From Lachnospiraceae bacterium (GTDB taxonomy: Bacteria; Bacillota; Clostridia; Lachnospirales; Lachnospiraceae), in assembly GCA_024687745.1 (NCBI GenBank), contig JAILEM010000085.1:1-33200 (forward strand): a DNA stretch of 33,200 nucleotides, in the 5' to 3' direction. The first letter of the stretch is position 1; each line of letters begins with the position of its first letter. The notes below the pieces were generated by a model. The model was not told the origin of the DNA. It saw only the letters and a program-made list of their open reading frames with translations, and did no database searches. Positions 15,671-24,612 of the stretch are shown piece after piece. The translations under genes were made by a program, and so were the position numbers.

Positions 15671-16216
15671 CTATACCGCAAAGTCGAAATTCATACCCCT
15701 GATAGCCTGTGACTGTTTGTCCTTAAGCTCTTTCATGTAAGGATTTTCTTCGTTTTTATACTGGATCTTTGTGGCTGTTTCACCGCCGCTGACATAGGAT
15801 CTTCCGCATTCGGGACAGATCGCCATTTCAAGCTTTACACTTGCCTGAAGTACCTTTCCGTCCTTTTCCGCAGCCTTCTTATATGCATTGGAAACATGCT
15901 CCATCTCATGAGCCATAACCCTTGTTTTAGATGCCTCGGGAGATATATGTGCAGCAGATTTAAATGATACCATCTCATCGGAACCGTCCTGATACTTACG
16001 GTTCCTGCAGGTCTCGCATTCGGCGGGAGAGGATTTTTTCCCCGGCTGGACCTCTGTCGATTCTCCGGGATTTTTTACAGCTCCCATAGCGGTGGCCTTG
16101 CCTGCCATAGCAGACTGCGTTCCGATTCCCATATAGCCTGATCCGGCCATATGGTTCATACCCATATTATAGGCGTTTAATGCATTATTCATACCGTAAC
16201 CGCTTACAGCTGCCAT
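15671..16216 (-). CDS. Small HExxH zinc protein, SprA-related putative metallopeptidase
   Basis: A 181-residue protein without signal peptide or membrane helix. Residues 1-46 are rich in Met, Gly, Ala and Asn (MNNALNAYNMGMNHMAGSGYMG). Then CETC (67-70), DEMVSFKSAAHISPEAS, and RVMAHEMEHVSNAYKKA follow, with HEMEH at 103-107 as a zincin motif; a second CxxC, CPECGRSY, is at 134-137. The pattern CxxC plus VxAHExxH is what I know from the SprA-related/CJM1_0395 putative metallopeptidases; proteolysis has not been shown from anything here. A strong promoter and AAGGAGG ribosome site stand in front. It is the first gene of a two-gene operon with a DUF975 membrane protein. Confidence 0.75.
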   Translation of the reverse strand: MAAVSGYGMNNALNAYNMGMNHMAGSGYMGIGTQSAMAGKATAMGAVKNPGESTEVQPGKKSSPAECETCRNRKYQDGSDEMVSFKSAAHISPEASKTRVMAHEMEHVSNAYKKAAEKDGKVLQASVKLEMAICPECGRSYVSGGETATKIQYKNEENPYMKELKDKQSQAIRGMNFDFAV

Positions 16217-16260
16217 AGATATACCTCCTTCCGAAAGGATATATACTCCACCCTGAGATT

Positions 16261-16289
16261 AGTATACCACTTTTTTGTCACAATGTAAA
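16261..16289 (-). promoter_or_regulatory. Sigma-A promoter of the HExxH/DUF975 operon
   Basis: On the minus strand TTTACA (16284-16289) is spaced 17 bases from TATACT (16261-16266); each hexamer matches five of six. It lies 45 bases before the start codon. Confidence 0.8.
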
Positions 16290-16341
16290 CATTTGAGGTA
16301 AATTTCCGTACTTCTTTCCTTATCAAAAACCGGGTTAAGGA

Positions 16342-17550
16342 TCAATCTTCAAGTCCAAACATCTCATGAACCGCATTTACCGCTTTTTCCACTTCCTTTT
16401 CGTCAATGAGAACAGTGACGCGGATCTCGGATGTAGATATCATATTGATATTTATATCGCAATTATAAAGTGCTTCAAACATCTTAGAGGCAACTCCGGG
16501 ATTTGACATCATTCCGGCACCGACTATGGATATCTTTGCGACATTGGAGTTCTCTGACATTTCCTCAAATGCAAGGCTTCCCTTTTTATCCTCTAATACC
16601 TTAATAGCCTCATCCCTTGCATCCTCGGCTATCGTGAAGGTTATATCCTTGGTATTGTGACGGCCTATTGACTGAAGTATCATATCTACATTTATATTTG
16701 CTTTGGCAAGTACATCAAATACCTTAAAGGCGATCCCCGGAACGTCCTTAAGTCCTATCAGCGATATCCTTGTAACATTCTTATCGGCAGCAACACCGCT
16801 CACCAGCATTCTTTCCACTTTCGTATCCTCCTTAACTATGGTTCCTTCCGCTTCTGTCATAGAAGAACGTACTACAAGCTGAACTCCGTATTTTTTTGCC
16901 ATCTCAACGGAACGGTTATGTAATACACCTGCACCGAGAGTAGCCAGATCCAGCATTTCATCATAGGTTATCTCTTTCATTTTGCGCGCATTTTTAACTA
17001 TCCTCGGATCGGCAGTATAAACTCCGTCCACATCCGTATATATCTCACAGGAATCCGCATGAAGTGCAGCTGCAAGGGCTACGGCCGTTGTATCGGAGCC
17101 TCCTCTTCCAAGCGTCGTATAATCATCGTACTTATTAACACCCTGGAATCCCGTGATTATAACTATCTTTCTCTGGTCAAGCTCATGTCTTATCCTGTCG
17201 GTATCGATCCTCTTTAGCCTGGCATTTGAATAAACGCTTGTCGTATGCATGGCTACCTGAAATGCGTTTAATGAAATAGCGGGGATGTGCAGGGTTGCCA
17301 TGGCCATTGCCATCAGAGCAACAGACGTCTGCTCTCCCGTAGTAAGAAGCATATCCAGTTCTCTTTTTGAAGGAGTGGGATTGATATCCTTTGCCATGTC
17401 TATGAGCACATCAGTCTGTTTACCCATTGCGGAAAGGACCATAACAACATCATTACCTTCCTGATAGTCCTTCGCACACCGCCTTGCCACGTTCATTATG
17501 CGTTCCTTATTGGCAACACTTGTACCTCCGAATTTTTTTACTACTAACAT
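16342..17550 (-). CDS. lysC: Aspartate kinase
   Basis: A 402-residue monofunctional aspartokinase that phosphorylates aspartate at the head of the Lys/Thr/Met pathway. VKKFGGTSV at the N-terminus, GFQGVNKYDDYTTLGRGGSDTTAVALAAAL, and DVDGVYTADPRIV are the kinase motifs. Two ACT-type regulatory units follow, with LKDVPGIAFKVFDVLAKANINVDMI and VGAGMMSNPGVASKMFEALYNCDININMIS, so it should be feedback-inhibited. ATG at 17550 is preferred, with GAGGAGGAATATT before it; seven upstream in-frame codons are not family-like. It follows hom by 30 bases. Only a weak hairpin (16317-16341) follows the stop, so the end of the transcript is not clear. Confidence 0.95.
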   Translation of the reverse strand: MLVVKKFGGTSVANKERIMNVARRCAKDYQEGNDVVMVLSAMGKQTDVLIDMAKDINPTPSKRELDMLLTTGEQTSVALMAMAMATLHIPAISLNAFQVAMHTTSVYSNARLKRIDTDRIRHELDQRKIVIITGFQGVNKYDDYTTLGRGGSDTTAVALAAALHADSCEIYTDVDGVYTADPRIVKNARKMKEITYDEMLDLATLGAGVLHNRSVEMAKKYGVQLVVRSSMTEAEGTIVKEDTKVERMLVSGVAADKNVTRISLIGLKDVPGIAFKVFDVLAKANINVDMILQSIGRHNTKDITFTIAEDARDEAIKVLEDKKGSLAFEEMSENSNVAKISIVGAGMMSNPGVASKMFEALYNCDININMISTSEIRVTVLIDEKEVEKAVNAVHEMFGLED

Positions 17551-17580
17551 AATATTCCTCCTCTGAAACACTCCGACTCT

Positions 17581-18795
17581 TTATGCTTTAAATCTTATCC
17601 TGGTTATCTTCTCATCCAGCCGGTCATATGCTTCATTAAATTTCTTTTCAGTCATATTTCCCGTAACAAAACCTGTTTCCTTAATTCCATCCAGGAAAAT
17701 ATATTCAACACTGCCAAATAATGACTCTATCTTCTTATCCGTATCATCACCTTTTGCACCTACGCGGACAAAATACCTGTTCTCTGAATTTTCCTCCTCT
17801 GCAAGTGTAAGCTTTTCATCCTCCCAGCTCACCTCTATATGCTCACCAAGATGTCTTGCCGCATCCACTACATCCCCGACAACCGCTGAAGCCGTAGGGA
17901 GTTTGCCCGCTCCGGAGCCGTAAAACATAGTTTCTCCCACCATGTTTCCTTTTACAAACACGGCATTGAATACTCCGTTTACGGAATAAAGCGGATGCTC
18001 CTTCTTAACAAGCATAGGCGTAACCAGGGCATAGATATTGTCCTTTTCTCTCCTGCTAGATGCTATGAGCTTTATTGCGCATTCCATCTTCTTTGCATAT
18101 TCGATATCCATGGATGTAACGGCAGAGATACCTTCCGTATAAATATCCCTGTAATCTACTGTTTTTCCATATGCCAGCGATGAAAGAATTGCTATCTTTC
18201 TGCAGGCATCGTAACCCTCTATATCTGCCTCGGGGTTTCTCTCTGCATAACCTTTGTCCTGAGCGGTCTTTAATGCCTTGTCAAAATCCCACTCACAGTC
18301 TGCCATCTGTGTAAGTATATAATTTGTCGTACCATTTAATATACCTGATATCTCCAATATCTCATCCGCGGTAAGGGAACTGTTTAATGGACGTATTATC
18401 GGGATACCTCCTCCGCAGCTTGCTTCAAAAAGGAAGTTGACATTATTTTCCTTTGCAGCCTTTAAAAGCTCAGGTCCTTTATTTGCAACAAGCTCTTTAT
18501 TTGATGTACATACATTCTTCCCCCTGCCAAGTGCTTTCATGGCAAAGGTGAATGCCGGCTCTACTCCGCCCATCACCTCAACGACTATCTTAACCGAATC
18601 ATCCTTCAGTATGGTCTCATAGTCGTGAACAAGGATCTTTTCAACAGGATCTCCCGGAAATTCCCTGAGATCGAGAACATATTTAATGTTTATCTCATCA
18701 CCGGCCTTTTTACTGATGATCTCCCGGTTTGTATTTATGACCTCAACAACGCCCGAGCCCACTGTTCCATATCCCAATACCGCAACATTTATCAT
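17581..18795 (-). CDS. hom: Homoserine dehydrogenase
   Basis: A 404-residue enzyme that reduces aspartate semialdehyde to homoserine. VAVLGYGTVGSGVVEV is the NAD(P)-binding loop. VEVMGGVEPAFTFAMKALGRGKNVCTSNKELVA, FEASCGGGIPIIRPL, ILNGTTNYILTQM and EADIEGYDACRKIAILSSLAYG are the catalytic core, with the signature NPEADIEGYDACRK. The C-terminal 60 residues look like a short or degenerate ACT domain (YFVRVGAKGDDTDKKIESLFG). It starts one base after the prfB stop, with its ribosome site inside prfB, and is followed by lysC, so the first and third steps of the aspartate pathway are made together. Confidence 0.95.
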   Translation of the reverse strand: MINVAVLGYGTVGSGVVEVINTNREIISKKAGDEINIKYVLDLREFPGDPVEKILVHDYETILKDDSVKIVVEVMGGVEPAFTFAMKALGRGKNVCTSNKELVANKGPELLKAAKENNVNFLFEASCGGGIPIIRPLNSSLTADEILEISGILNGTTNYILTQMADCEWDFDKALKTAQDKGYAERNPEADIEGYDACRKIAILSSLAYGKTVDYRDIYTEGISAVTSMDIEYAKKMECAIKLIASSRREKDNIYALVTPMLVKKEHPLYSVNGVFNAVFVKGNMVGETMFYGSGAGKLPTASAVVGDVVDAARHLGEHIEVSWEDEKLTLAEEENSENRYFVRVGAKGDDTDKKIESLFGSVEYIFLDGIKETGFVTGNMTEKKFNEAYDRLDEKITRIRFKA

Positions 18796-18796
18796 A

Positions 18797-19915
18797 TCAG
18801 TTCTCCTTTTTAGCCTGATTTATCCACTTTAAATACCCGTTTATAAAAGGATCTATATATCCGTCCATAACCGAATCGACCTGCGCAACCTCCACATTTG
18901 TACGGTGATCCTTTACCATGGTATAAGGCTGCATGACATAGGATCTTATCTGATTGCCCCAGGCGATATCCTTCACTTCTCCTCTTATATCGGATAACTT
19001 TTCGGCATTTTCCTCCTGTCTCAAAAGATAAAGCTTAGCCTTGAGCATCTGCATCGCCTTCTCTTTATTCTGCAGCTGGCTTCTTTCATTCTGACACTGC
19101 ACCACTATGCCCGAAGGAAAATGCGTTATCCTTATTGCGGAGCTTGTCTTATTGATATGCTGTCCGCCTGCTCCTGAGGATCTGTAGGTATCTATACGTA
19201 TATCGTCATCCTTTATCTCAATGTCAAGATCTTCATTTATTTCCGGCATAACATCAAGGGAGGTAAACGAGGTCTGCCTTTTACCCTGGGCATTAAAAGG
19301 AGATATCCTTACAAGCCTGTGAACTCCCTTCTCCGATTTCAGGTAACCGTATGCGTTTTCTCCGTCTATCTGAAAGGTAACCGATTTTATACCGGCTTCA
19401 TCTCCGTCAAGATAATCAAGTACCTCAACAGAATATCCCTTCTTTTCCGCCCATCTTGTATACATACGATAGAGCATTCCTGCCCAGTCACAGCTTTCTG
19501 TTCCGCCTGCCCCGGCGTTAAGCCTCAGTATGGCATTATTTCTGTCATATTCTCCGGACAAAAGAGTGGATATACGAAGCTCTTCGAGTGTTTCCTTAAA
19601 TGAATCGAATTCATCCTGTATATCGGGTATAAGCGACGGGTCATTTTCCTCATAACCCATTTCAAGAAGGGTTTCAATGTCCTCATACTGGGTATTGAGA
19701 CCCTCTATTGTCTCTATCGCGTCCTTTGCGCTCTTTAATTCCTTCATATACCTTTGGGATTTCTCAGCATTATCCCAGAAATCAGGCTCTTCCATCTCTC
19801 GCTCAAGCTCGGCCACACGTTTTTTCTTATCATCAAGCTCCAAGGAGGCCTCGATTTCCTTTAAAGGCTCTTTAAATGTCTGAAGTTCTGTTTTTATAAG
19901 ATCCAATTCTACCAT
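18797..19915 (-). CDS. prfB: Peptide chain release factor 2, single frame without programmed frameshift
   Basis: A 372-residue RF2 that ends translation at UGA and UAA. The GGQ catalytic loop is in SSGAGGQHINKTSSAIRITH. The stop-codon reading region with SPFNAQGKRQTSFTS and the coiled N-terminal domain (KKKRVAELEREMEEPDFWDN) are complete. Many prfB genes need a +1 shift at CTTTGA near codon 25; here the matching spot reads GAG CTT GAT GAT in a continuous frame (ASLELDDKKKRV), one T short of a shift site and still preceded by a GGAG. So RF2 autoregulation by frameshifting should be absent. The ATG at 19915 has AAAGGA upstream and follows secA by 13 bases. Confidence 0.95.
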   Translation of the reverse strand: MVELDLIKTELQTFKEPLKEIEASLELDDKKKRVAELEREMEEPDFWDNAEKSQRYMKELKSAKDAIETIEGLNTQYEDIETLLEMGYEENDPSLIPDIQDEFDSFKETLEELRISTLLSGEYDRNNAILRLNAGAGGTESCDWAGMLYRMYTRWAEKKGYSVEVLDYLDGDEAGIKSVTFQIDGENAYGYLKSEKGVHRLVRISPFNAQGKRQTSFTSLDVMPEINEDLDIEIKDDDIRIDTYRSSGAGGQHINKTSSAIRITHFPSGIVVQCQNERSQLQNKEKAMQMLKAKLYLLRQEENAEKLSDIRGEVKDIAWGNQIRSYVMQPYTMVKDHRTNVEVAQVDSVMDGYIDPFINGYLKWINQAKKEN

Positions 19916-19928
19916 TTATATAAATCCT

Positions 19929-22496
19929 TTACGCAAGTCTTCCGTGGCAGTTCTTATACTTCTTTCCCGAACCGCATGGACAGGGGTCATTTGGATATAT
20001 CTTCTTCTCAGCCCTCTTCTTTGGAGCCTTTACTGCCGATTCATCCTTGTTGGTACCCGTTACCTTGGCTACCTCTTCACGTTCAACCTTCTGTTCTATC
20101 TTGATATGGAAGAGAACCCTGACGGTTTCCTCTGATATAGAATCTGTCATCTGATTGAACATATCATAACCGGTCATCTTGTACTCTACAAGGGGATCTC
20201 TCTGACCGTATGCCTGAAGTCCTATTCCCTGTCTTAACTGATCCATATCATCTATATGATCCATCCACTTTCTGTCTATGGATTTCAACAATACCACACG
20301 CTCGATCTCTCTTAAATGCTCCTGAGTGGGAAATTCCGCTTCCTTTGCCTCATAAAGCTTTACGACCTCCTCCTTAAGCTTTTGCTTAAGCTCATTCTTG
20401 GAAAGATTCCTTACATCGGGTGTTTTCAGCTCCTCTATGGGTATAGTTGCAAGCAGGTGCTGGTTGAGCTCCGGAAGATCCCAGTCTTCGTTTGAGGTAT
20501 CGTCTCCAATACACATATCCACTGTATTTTCAACAAAATCCGTTGCCATCTTAAAGATGACATCCCTCATGCTCTCACCGTCAAGAACCCTCCTTCTTTC
20601 AGCATAGATTATCTCTCTCTGCTCATTCATTACCTGATCATATTCAAGCAGGTTTCTTCTGATACCATAGTTATTGCTCTCTATCTTCATCTGAGCTTTT
20701 TCTATGGCATTGGTAAGCATTTTATGTTCGATCTGTTCTCCCTCCGGAACTCCGAGTGCATTAAACACACTCATCATCCTCTCGGATCCGAACAGTCTCA
20801 TCAGATCATCCTCAAGGGAAATATAAAATCTCGATTCGCCGGGATCTCCCTGACGACCCGACCTACCTCTTAACTGATTATCTATTCGTCTTGCCTCATG
20901 ACGTTCCGTTCCTATTATCTTTAATCCTCCGGCCTCCCTGGCTTCTTCATCAAGCTTTATATCGGTACCACGACCGGCCATGTTAGTCGCTATTGTAACT
21001 GCGCCGTGGATACCGGCATCAGCTACGATCTCTGCCTCCATCTCATGGAATTTGGCATTGAGGACATTATGCTGTATACCCCTTCTCCTCAGCATGGTGC
21101 TAAGCTCTTCGGAGGCTTCTATCGTGATCGTGCCGACCAGTATGGGCTGACCTGTTGCATGTGCTCTTTCTATCTCATCACAGATGGCATTGAGCTTCTC
21201 TCGTCTTGTCTTATAGACAGCATCCTGCATATCCATTCTTATCACGGGTCTGTTTGTCGGAACCTCTATTACATCCATCCCGTATATGTCACGGAATTCC
21301 TTTTCCTCAGTGAGAGCTGTACCTGTCATTCCTGATTTTTTCTCAAATTTATTGAAGAAATTCTGGAAGGTTATCGTAGCAAGCGTCTTACTTTCACGCT
21401 TAACCTTTACATGCTCCTTAGCCTCTATTGCCTGATGAAGACCATCTGAATAACGGCGGCCGGGCATTATCCTTCCGGTAAACTCATCAACTATGAGAAC
21501 CTGATCATCCTTTACCACATAATCCTGATCCCTGAACATGAGGTTATGAGCCCTTAAGGCCAAAATCATATTATTCTGAATATCAATGTTTTCCGGATCC
21601 GCAAGGTTCTCTATACGGAAAAAGGTCTCTACCTTCTTAACACCCTCCTGGGTAAGGGTAACGAATTTATCCTTTTCATTTACTATAAAATCTCCGGTCT
21701 CCTCACGCTCTATGCCCATGATGGCATCCATCTTGCTGAGGTCTTCCACATCTTCACCACGCTTTAGCTGCTTGGCAAGGACATCACAGATCTCATAAAG
21801 CTTTGTGGATTTTCCGCTCTGACCGGATATGATAAGAGGGGTACGGGCTTCATCGATAAGAACCGAGTCAACCTCATCGATTATCGCATAATTAAGATCC
21901 CTCAAAACGAGCTGTTCCTTATAAATGACCATATTGTCACGCAGATAGTCAAATCCGAGCTCGTTATTGGTTACATATGTAATATCACAGTTATAGGCGG
22001 CTCTTCTTTCTTCAGACGTCATGGAATTAAGTACTACTCCGACTGTAAGCCCGAGGAATTCATGAACCTGTCCCATCTGGTCGGCATCTCTCTTTGCAAG
22101 GTAATCATTGACGGTTACAACATGCACACCCTTTCCTTCAAGGGCATTTAAATACGACGGAAGGGTTGCAACAAGAGTCTTTCCTTCACCGGTTCTCATC
22201 TCGGCTATCCTGCCCTGATGAAGTATGATACCACCGATAAGCTGAACCCTGTAATGCTCCATATCGAGAACTCTCCTTGCTGCCTCCCTTACGGTAGCAA
22301 AAGCCTCGGGAAGTATGTCATCAAGGGTTTCTCCTAAAGCAAGTCTCTCCTTAAATCTGTCTGTATTGGCCCTTAGATCCTCATCGCTTAAAGCCATCAT
22401 ACTGTCTCTTAATGATTCAATTTTATCGGCTATGGGATATACTATCTTTAATTCTCGCTCACTGTGTGTTCCGAATATTTTATCTATTATCTTCAT
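19929..22496 (-). CDS. secA: Preprotein translocase ATPase SecA
   Basis: An 855-residue motor of the Sec export pathway, full length. Walker A is RTGEGKT (101-107); [21 protein letters not shown] holds the DEAD-like box and the next motif; [25 protein letters not shown] and [30 protein letters not shown] are the later helicase motifs. The C-terminus [21 protein letters not shown] is the zinc SEC-C tail that binds SecB in other species or ribosomes. It is the first gene of the secA-prfB-hom-lysC run and has a good promoter. It is the housekeeping SecA, not the accessory SecA2, given the zinc tail and the context with prfB. Confidence 0.97.
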   Translation of the reverse strand: MKIIDKIFGTHSERELKIVYPIADKIESLRDSMMALSDEDLRANTDRFKERLALGETLDDILPEAFATVREAARRVLDMEHYRVQLIGGIILHQGRIAEMRTGEGKTLVATLPSYLNALEGKGVHVVTVNDYLAKRDADQMGQVHEFLGLTVGVVLNSMTSEERRAAYNCDITYVTNNELGFDYLRDNMVIYKEQLVLRDLNYAIIDEVDSVLIDEARTPLIISGQSGKSTKLYEICDVLAKQLKRGEDVEDLSKMDAIMGIEREETGDFIVNEKDKFVTLTQEGVKKVETFFRIENLADPENIDIQNNMILALRAHNLMFRDQDYVVKDDQVLIVDEFTGRIMPGRRYSDGLHQAIEAKEHVKVKRESKTLATITFQNFFNKFEKKSGMTGTALTEEKEFRDIYGMDVIEVPTNRPVIRMDMQDAVYKTRREKLNAICDEIERAHATGQPILVGTITIEASEELSTMLRRRGIQHNVLNAKFHEMEAEIVADAGIHGAVTIATNMAGRGTDIKLDEEAREAGGLKIIGTERHEARRIDNQLRGRSGRQGDPGESRFYISLEDDLMRLFGSERMMSVFNALGVPEGEQIEHKMLTNAIEKAQMKIESNNYGIRRNLLEYDQVMNEQREIIYAERRRVLDGESMRDVIFKMATDFVENTVDMCIGDDTSNEDWDLPELNQHLLATIPIEELKTPDVRNLSKNELKQKLKEEVVKLYEAKEAEFPTQEHLREIERVVLLKSIDRKWMDHIDDMDQLRQGIGLQAYGQRDPLVEYKMTGYDMFNQMTDSISEETVRVLFHIKIEQKVEREEVAKVTGTNKDESAVKAPKKRAEKKIYPNDPCPCGSGKKYKNCHGRLA

Positions 22497-22545
22497 TAAA
22501 CCACTGTCCTTATACTGCTTTATTTATAAATACGCACATGAAATA

Positions 22546-22574
22546 ATAGTAATCTCCCGACAAAATATTGTCAA
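22546..22574 (-). promoter_or_regulatory. Sigma-A promoter of the secA operon
   Basis: On the minus strand a perfect TTGACA (22569-22574) is followed after 17 bases by TACTAT (22546-22551, four of six). It lies about 50 bases before the secA start. Confidence 0.75.
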
Positions 22575-22660
22575 GATTTTATTGTATTTGAGACACTCTT
22601 TAAACAGATCGTCCTTATGGTTTTTCCATGTCACATATTTTTTATCAGCTACCAGGGGCA

Positions 22661-22705
22661 TGAAAAAAAGAGCCTTTGCATCATATGATGCAAAGACTCT
22701 TTTCA
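22661..22705 (-). terminator. Long intrinsic terminator after the first chemoreceptor gene
   Basis: The inverted repeat is centred at 22684/22685 and pairs about 18 bases per side (AAAGAG, CTTTGCATCAT and their complements). The one non-complementary pair is a U-G wobble on the minus strand, and seven T follow there, so it ends the minus-strand transcript at about 22660. An A-run on the other side means it might work both ways. Confidence 0.85.
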
Positions 22706-22735
22706 TATTTAAACATCTTATGATATCAGATTATC

Positions 22736-24418
22736 TTATGAGAAGAAACCTACCATATCATCAAGATCTGTACTCATTCCGTTGATATCAGACATCTTCT
22801 CTGCTATCATGCTTACATTTGCGGCGATGCTCTGTACGGAAGCCGTAACCTCCTCGGTACTTGCTGCATTCTCCTCTGAAATAGCACTCAGATCCTGAAC
22901 ATCTGATACTATGGATGACTTAATGTCTTCAAGAGATGCTGTCTTTTCTCCTATTGATCCGATCTCCTCAACACTTTCTCCTATGGCAACGTTCAGTTCT
23001 GCGAATTTATCCTGGGCATCAACTATAGCCTTCTGCTCTTCCTCTATGGCAAGCTTGATCTTTTCGGAAAGCTGAACCGATTCTTCAGAATTCTTAAGGA
23101 TCTCTTCTGCTATCTCTCTTATTGTGGAAGCGCCGTCATTACTCTGTTCCGAAAGCTCGCTGATATTAGTTGCAACAACTGCGAAACCTCTTCCCGCTTC
23201 ACCGGCTCTTGCTGCCTCTATCGATGCATTCAGTGATAAGAGCTGTGTCTGGTTTGCTATGGAAATGATGAGGTTGATAGCTTCATTTATCTTATTTATC
23301 GAATCATTGGTAAGCAGGATCTGCTTATTTATACTGTCAACGCTCTCAACAGTACTCTTTGAACTGTTAAGCACTCTGTCCATGCAGGTTGATGCATCAC
23401 TGCTTGCGGAACGCATCCTGTCGGCATTATCTGTAAGAGCCTGAACATTTTCACCGATCTCATTAACCTTGTAGCCCATGTCTATAACCTTACCGTTAAC
23501 ATGTTCTACGCTTTCAGCCATGCTCATTGCACCCTGTGCAAGATCATCAACTGCCTGTGAGATCTGACCTGCGGAATCTGCACTCTGATGTGACAGACCT
23601 TCAACCTCTCCGGCTTCCGTATTAAGGCTGGATGCATTGCCCTTTACACCATTTATGGTAGTGCCAAGATGCTTCTGCATTTCTTTAAGGTTTTCGATCA
23701 TTATCCTGTTTTCATAAAGTCCGCTCTTAGCATTTATCTCTTCATGCAGATTACCTGATGTCATTGTCTTTAAGTTCTCTGCTATGTCAACACTTGCTTT
23801 TCTTACCTTCAGTGCTATGAAGATGATGCCTGCAGCTGCGATAATGATTATGATGGCAGCTATCAGAATAAGTGTACGAACAAGCTTGTTAACCGCTTCC
23901 GATACGGCTGTATTTTTCTCTCCGGCAAATGTCATACCTATTATCTTTCCATCCGCATCCTTTAACGGCAGATAATCAACATAATACTTCTTTCCAAGGA
24001 TATCGACGTCCTTTGCCACATAATGCTGTCCGCCATTCAATACCGCACTTATTACCGCTGCACCGGCCTGAGTCCCCTCTACCCTCTTACCGCTGTCATC
24101 CTTTATGGATGTAAGAACTCGGGTATCTCCTAAAAATACCGTAAAATTAACATCCTGCGGCAGATAAGAATCCACATAATCATAGCTCTTCATGGAACCG
24201 GTCAGAACTTCTTCTCCAAATTCAGCATATCTCTCATGAACATAACTGTTATACTGTTCATTGGCGATAAGAAGCTTATCCTGTACCATCTCCTCCGTTT
24301 CATTCTTAAGCAGAGAAGAAGCCTCCACACAGATGACCACTGTTGCTACGATCAGTGGTAAGAGCCCAAACATGAGCAACATTTTCAGCATATCAATGCC
24401 TTTTCCTTTTTTCTTCAA
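22736..24418 (-). CDS. Methyl-accepting chemotaxis protein with single-Cache-like sensor
   Basis: A 560-residue chemoreceptor. Transmembrane helices lie at about residues 11-33 and 181-204, enclosing an outside region of about 145 residues; [27 protein letters not shown] and [23 protein letters not shown] are typical of the single-Cache class seen in Firmicutes receptors. A HAMP-like segment and the signalling domain follow, with the CheA/CheW-binding tip [27 protein letters not shown] at about 391-416. The C-terminus (DDMVGFFS) has no CheR-docking pentapeptide. The first in-frame start is TTG at 24418, with AAAGGGG nine bases before; an ATG ten codons in also has an acceptable AAAGGAAAAGG, so the start is not settled. 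It is flanked by terminators on both sides and so is probably transcribed alone. The ligand is not known. Confidence 0.93.
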   Translation of the reverse strand: MKKKGKGIDMLKMLLMFGLLPLIVATVVICVEASSLLKNETEEMVQDKLLIANEQYNSYVHERYAEFGEEVLTGSMKSYDYVDSYLPQDVNFTVFLGDTRVLTSIKDDSGKRVEGTQAGAAVISAVLNGGQHYVAKDVDILGKKYYVDYLPLKDADGKIIGMTFAGEKNTAVSEAVNKLVRTLILIAAIIIIIAAAGIIFIALKVRKASVDIAENLKTMTSGNLHEEINAKSGLYENRIMIENLKEMQKHLGTTINGVKGNASSLNTEAGEVEGLSHQSADSAGQISQAVDDLAQGAMSMAESVEHVNGKVIDMGYKVNEIGENVQALTDNADRMRSASSDASTCMDRVLNSSKSTVESVDSINKQILLTNDSINKINEAINLIISIANQTQLLSLNASIEAARAGEAGRGFAVVATNISELSEQSNDGASTIREIAEEILKNSEESVQLSEKIKLAIEEEQKAIVDAQDKFAELNVAIGESVEEIGSIGEKTASLEDIKSSIVSDVQDLSAISEENAASTEEVTASVQSIAANVSMIAEKMSDINGMSTDLDDMVGFFS

Positions 24419-24510
24419 ATCACTATACCCCTTTCATAATATATAATTCCACCGAAATAGCCACCTACTATATGTATTTTCGCTCTTTTTTGCCTTTATG
24501 TCAATAGAAA

Positions 24511-24534
24511 ATCCCCCATTTGAGTATGAGGGAT
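24511..24534 (-). terminator. Hairpin terminator after the second chemoreceptor gene
   Basis: Arms 24526-24534 and 24511-24519 pair over nine bases with one U-G and a six-base loop; four T, then C, follow on the minus strand. A second inverted repeat just upstream (GGATCAT...ATGATCC, 24531-24552) overlaps it. It separates the two chemoreceptor transcripts. The rest of 24419-24612 holds no gene. Confidence 0.65.
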
Positions 24535-24612
24535 CATCCATTATAATGATCCTTTAAGGAACCATTATATCTTAACATTATTTAGCTTTTTATATATAAG
24601 ATTTTACTGTTA

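Noticed and set aside
19840..19915. Programmed frameshift in prfB
   Set aside because: I looked for CTTTGA near codon 25. The frame is continuous and the stop is absent, so no shift is needed.
22524..22706. A 60-codon open frame between secA and the first chemoreceptor gene
   Set aside because: It is formed by the terminator palindrome and covers the secA promoter; both uses of the DNA explain it better than a gene.
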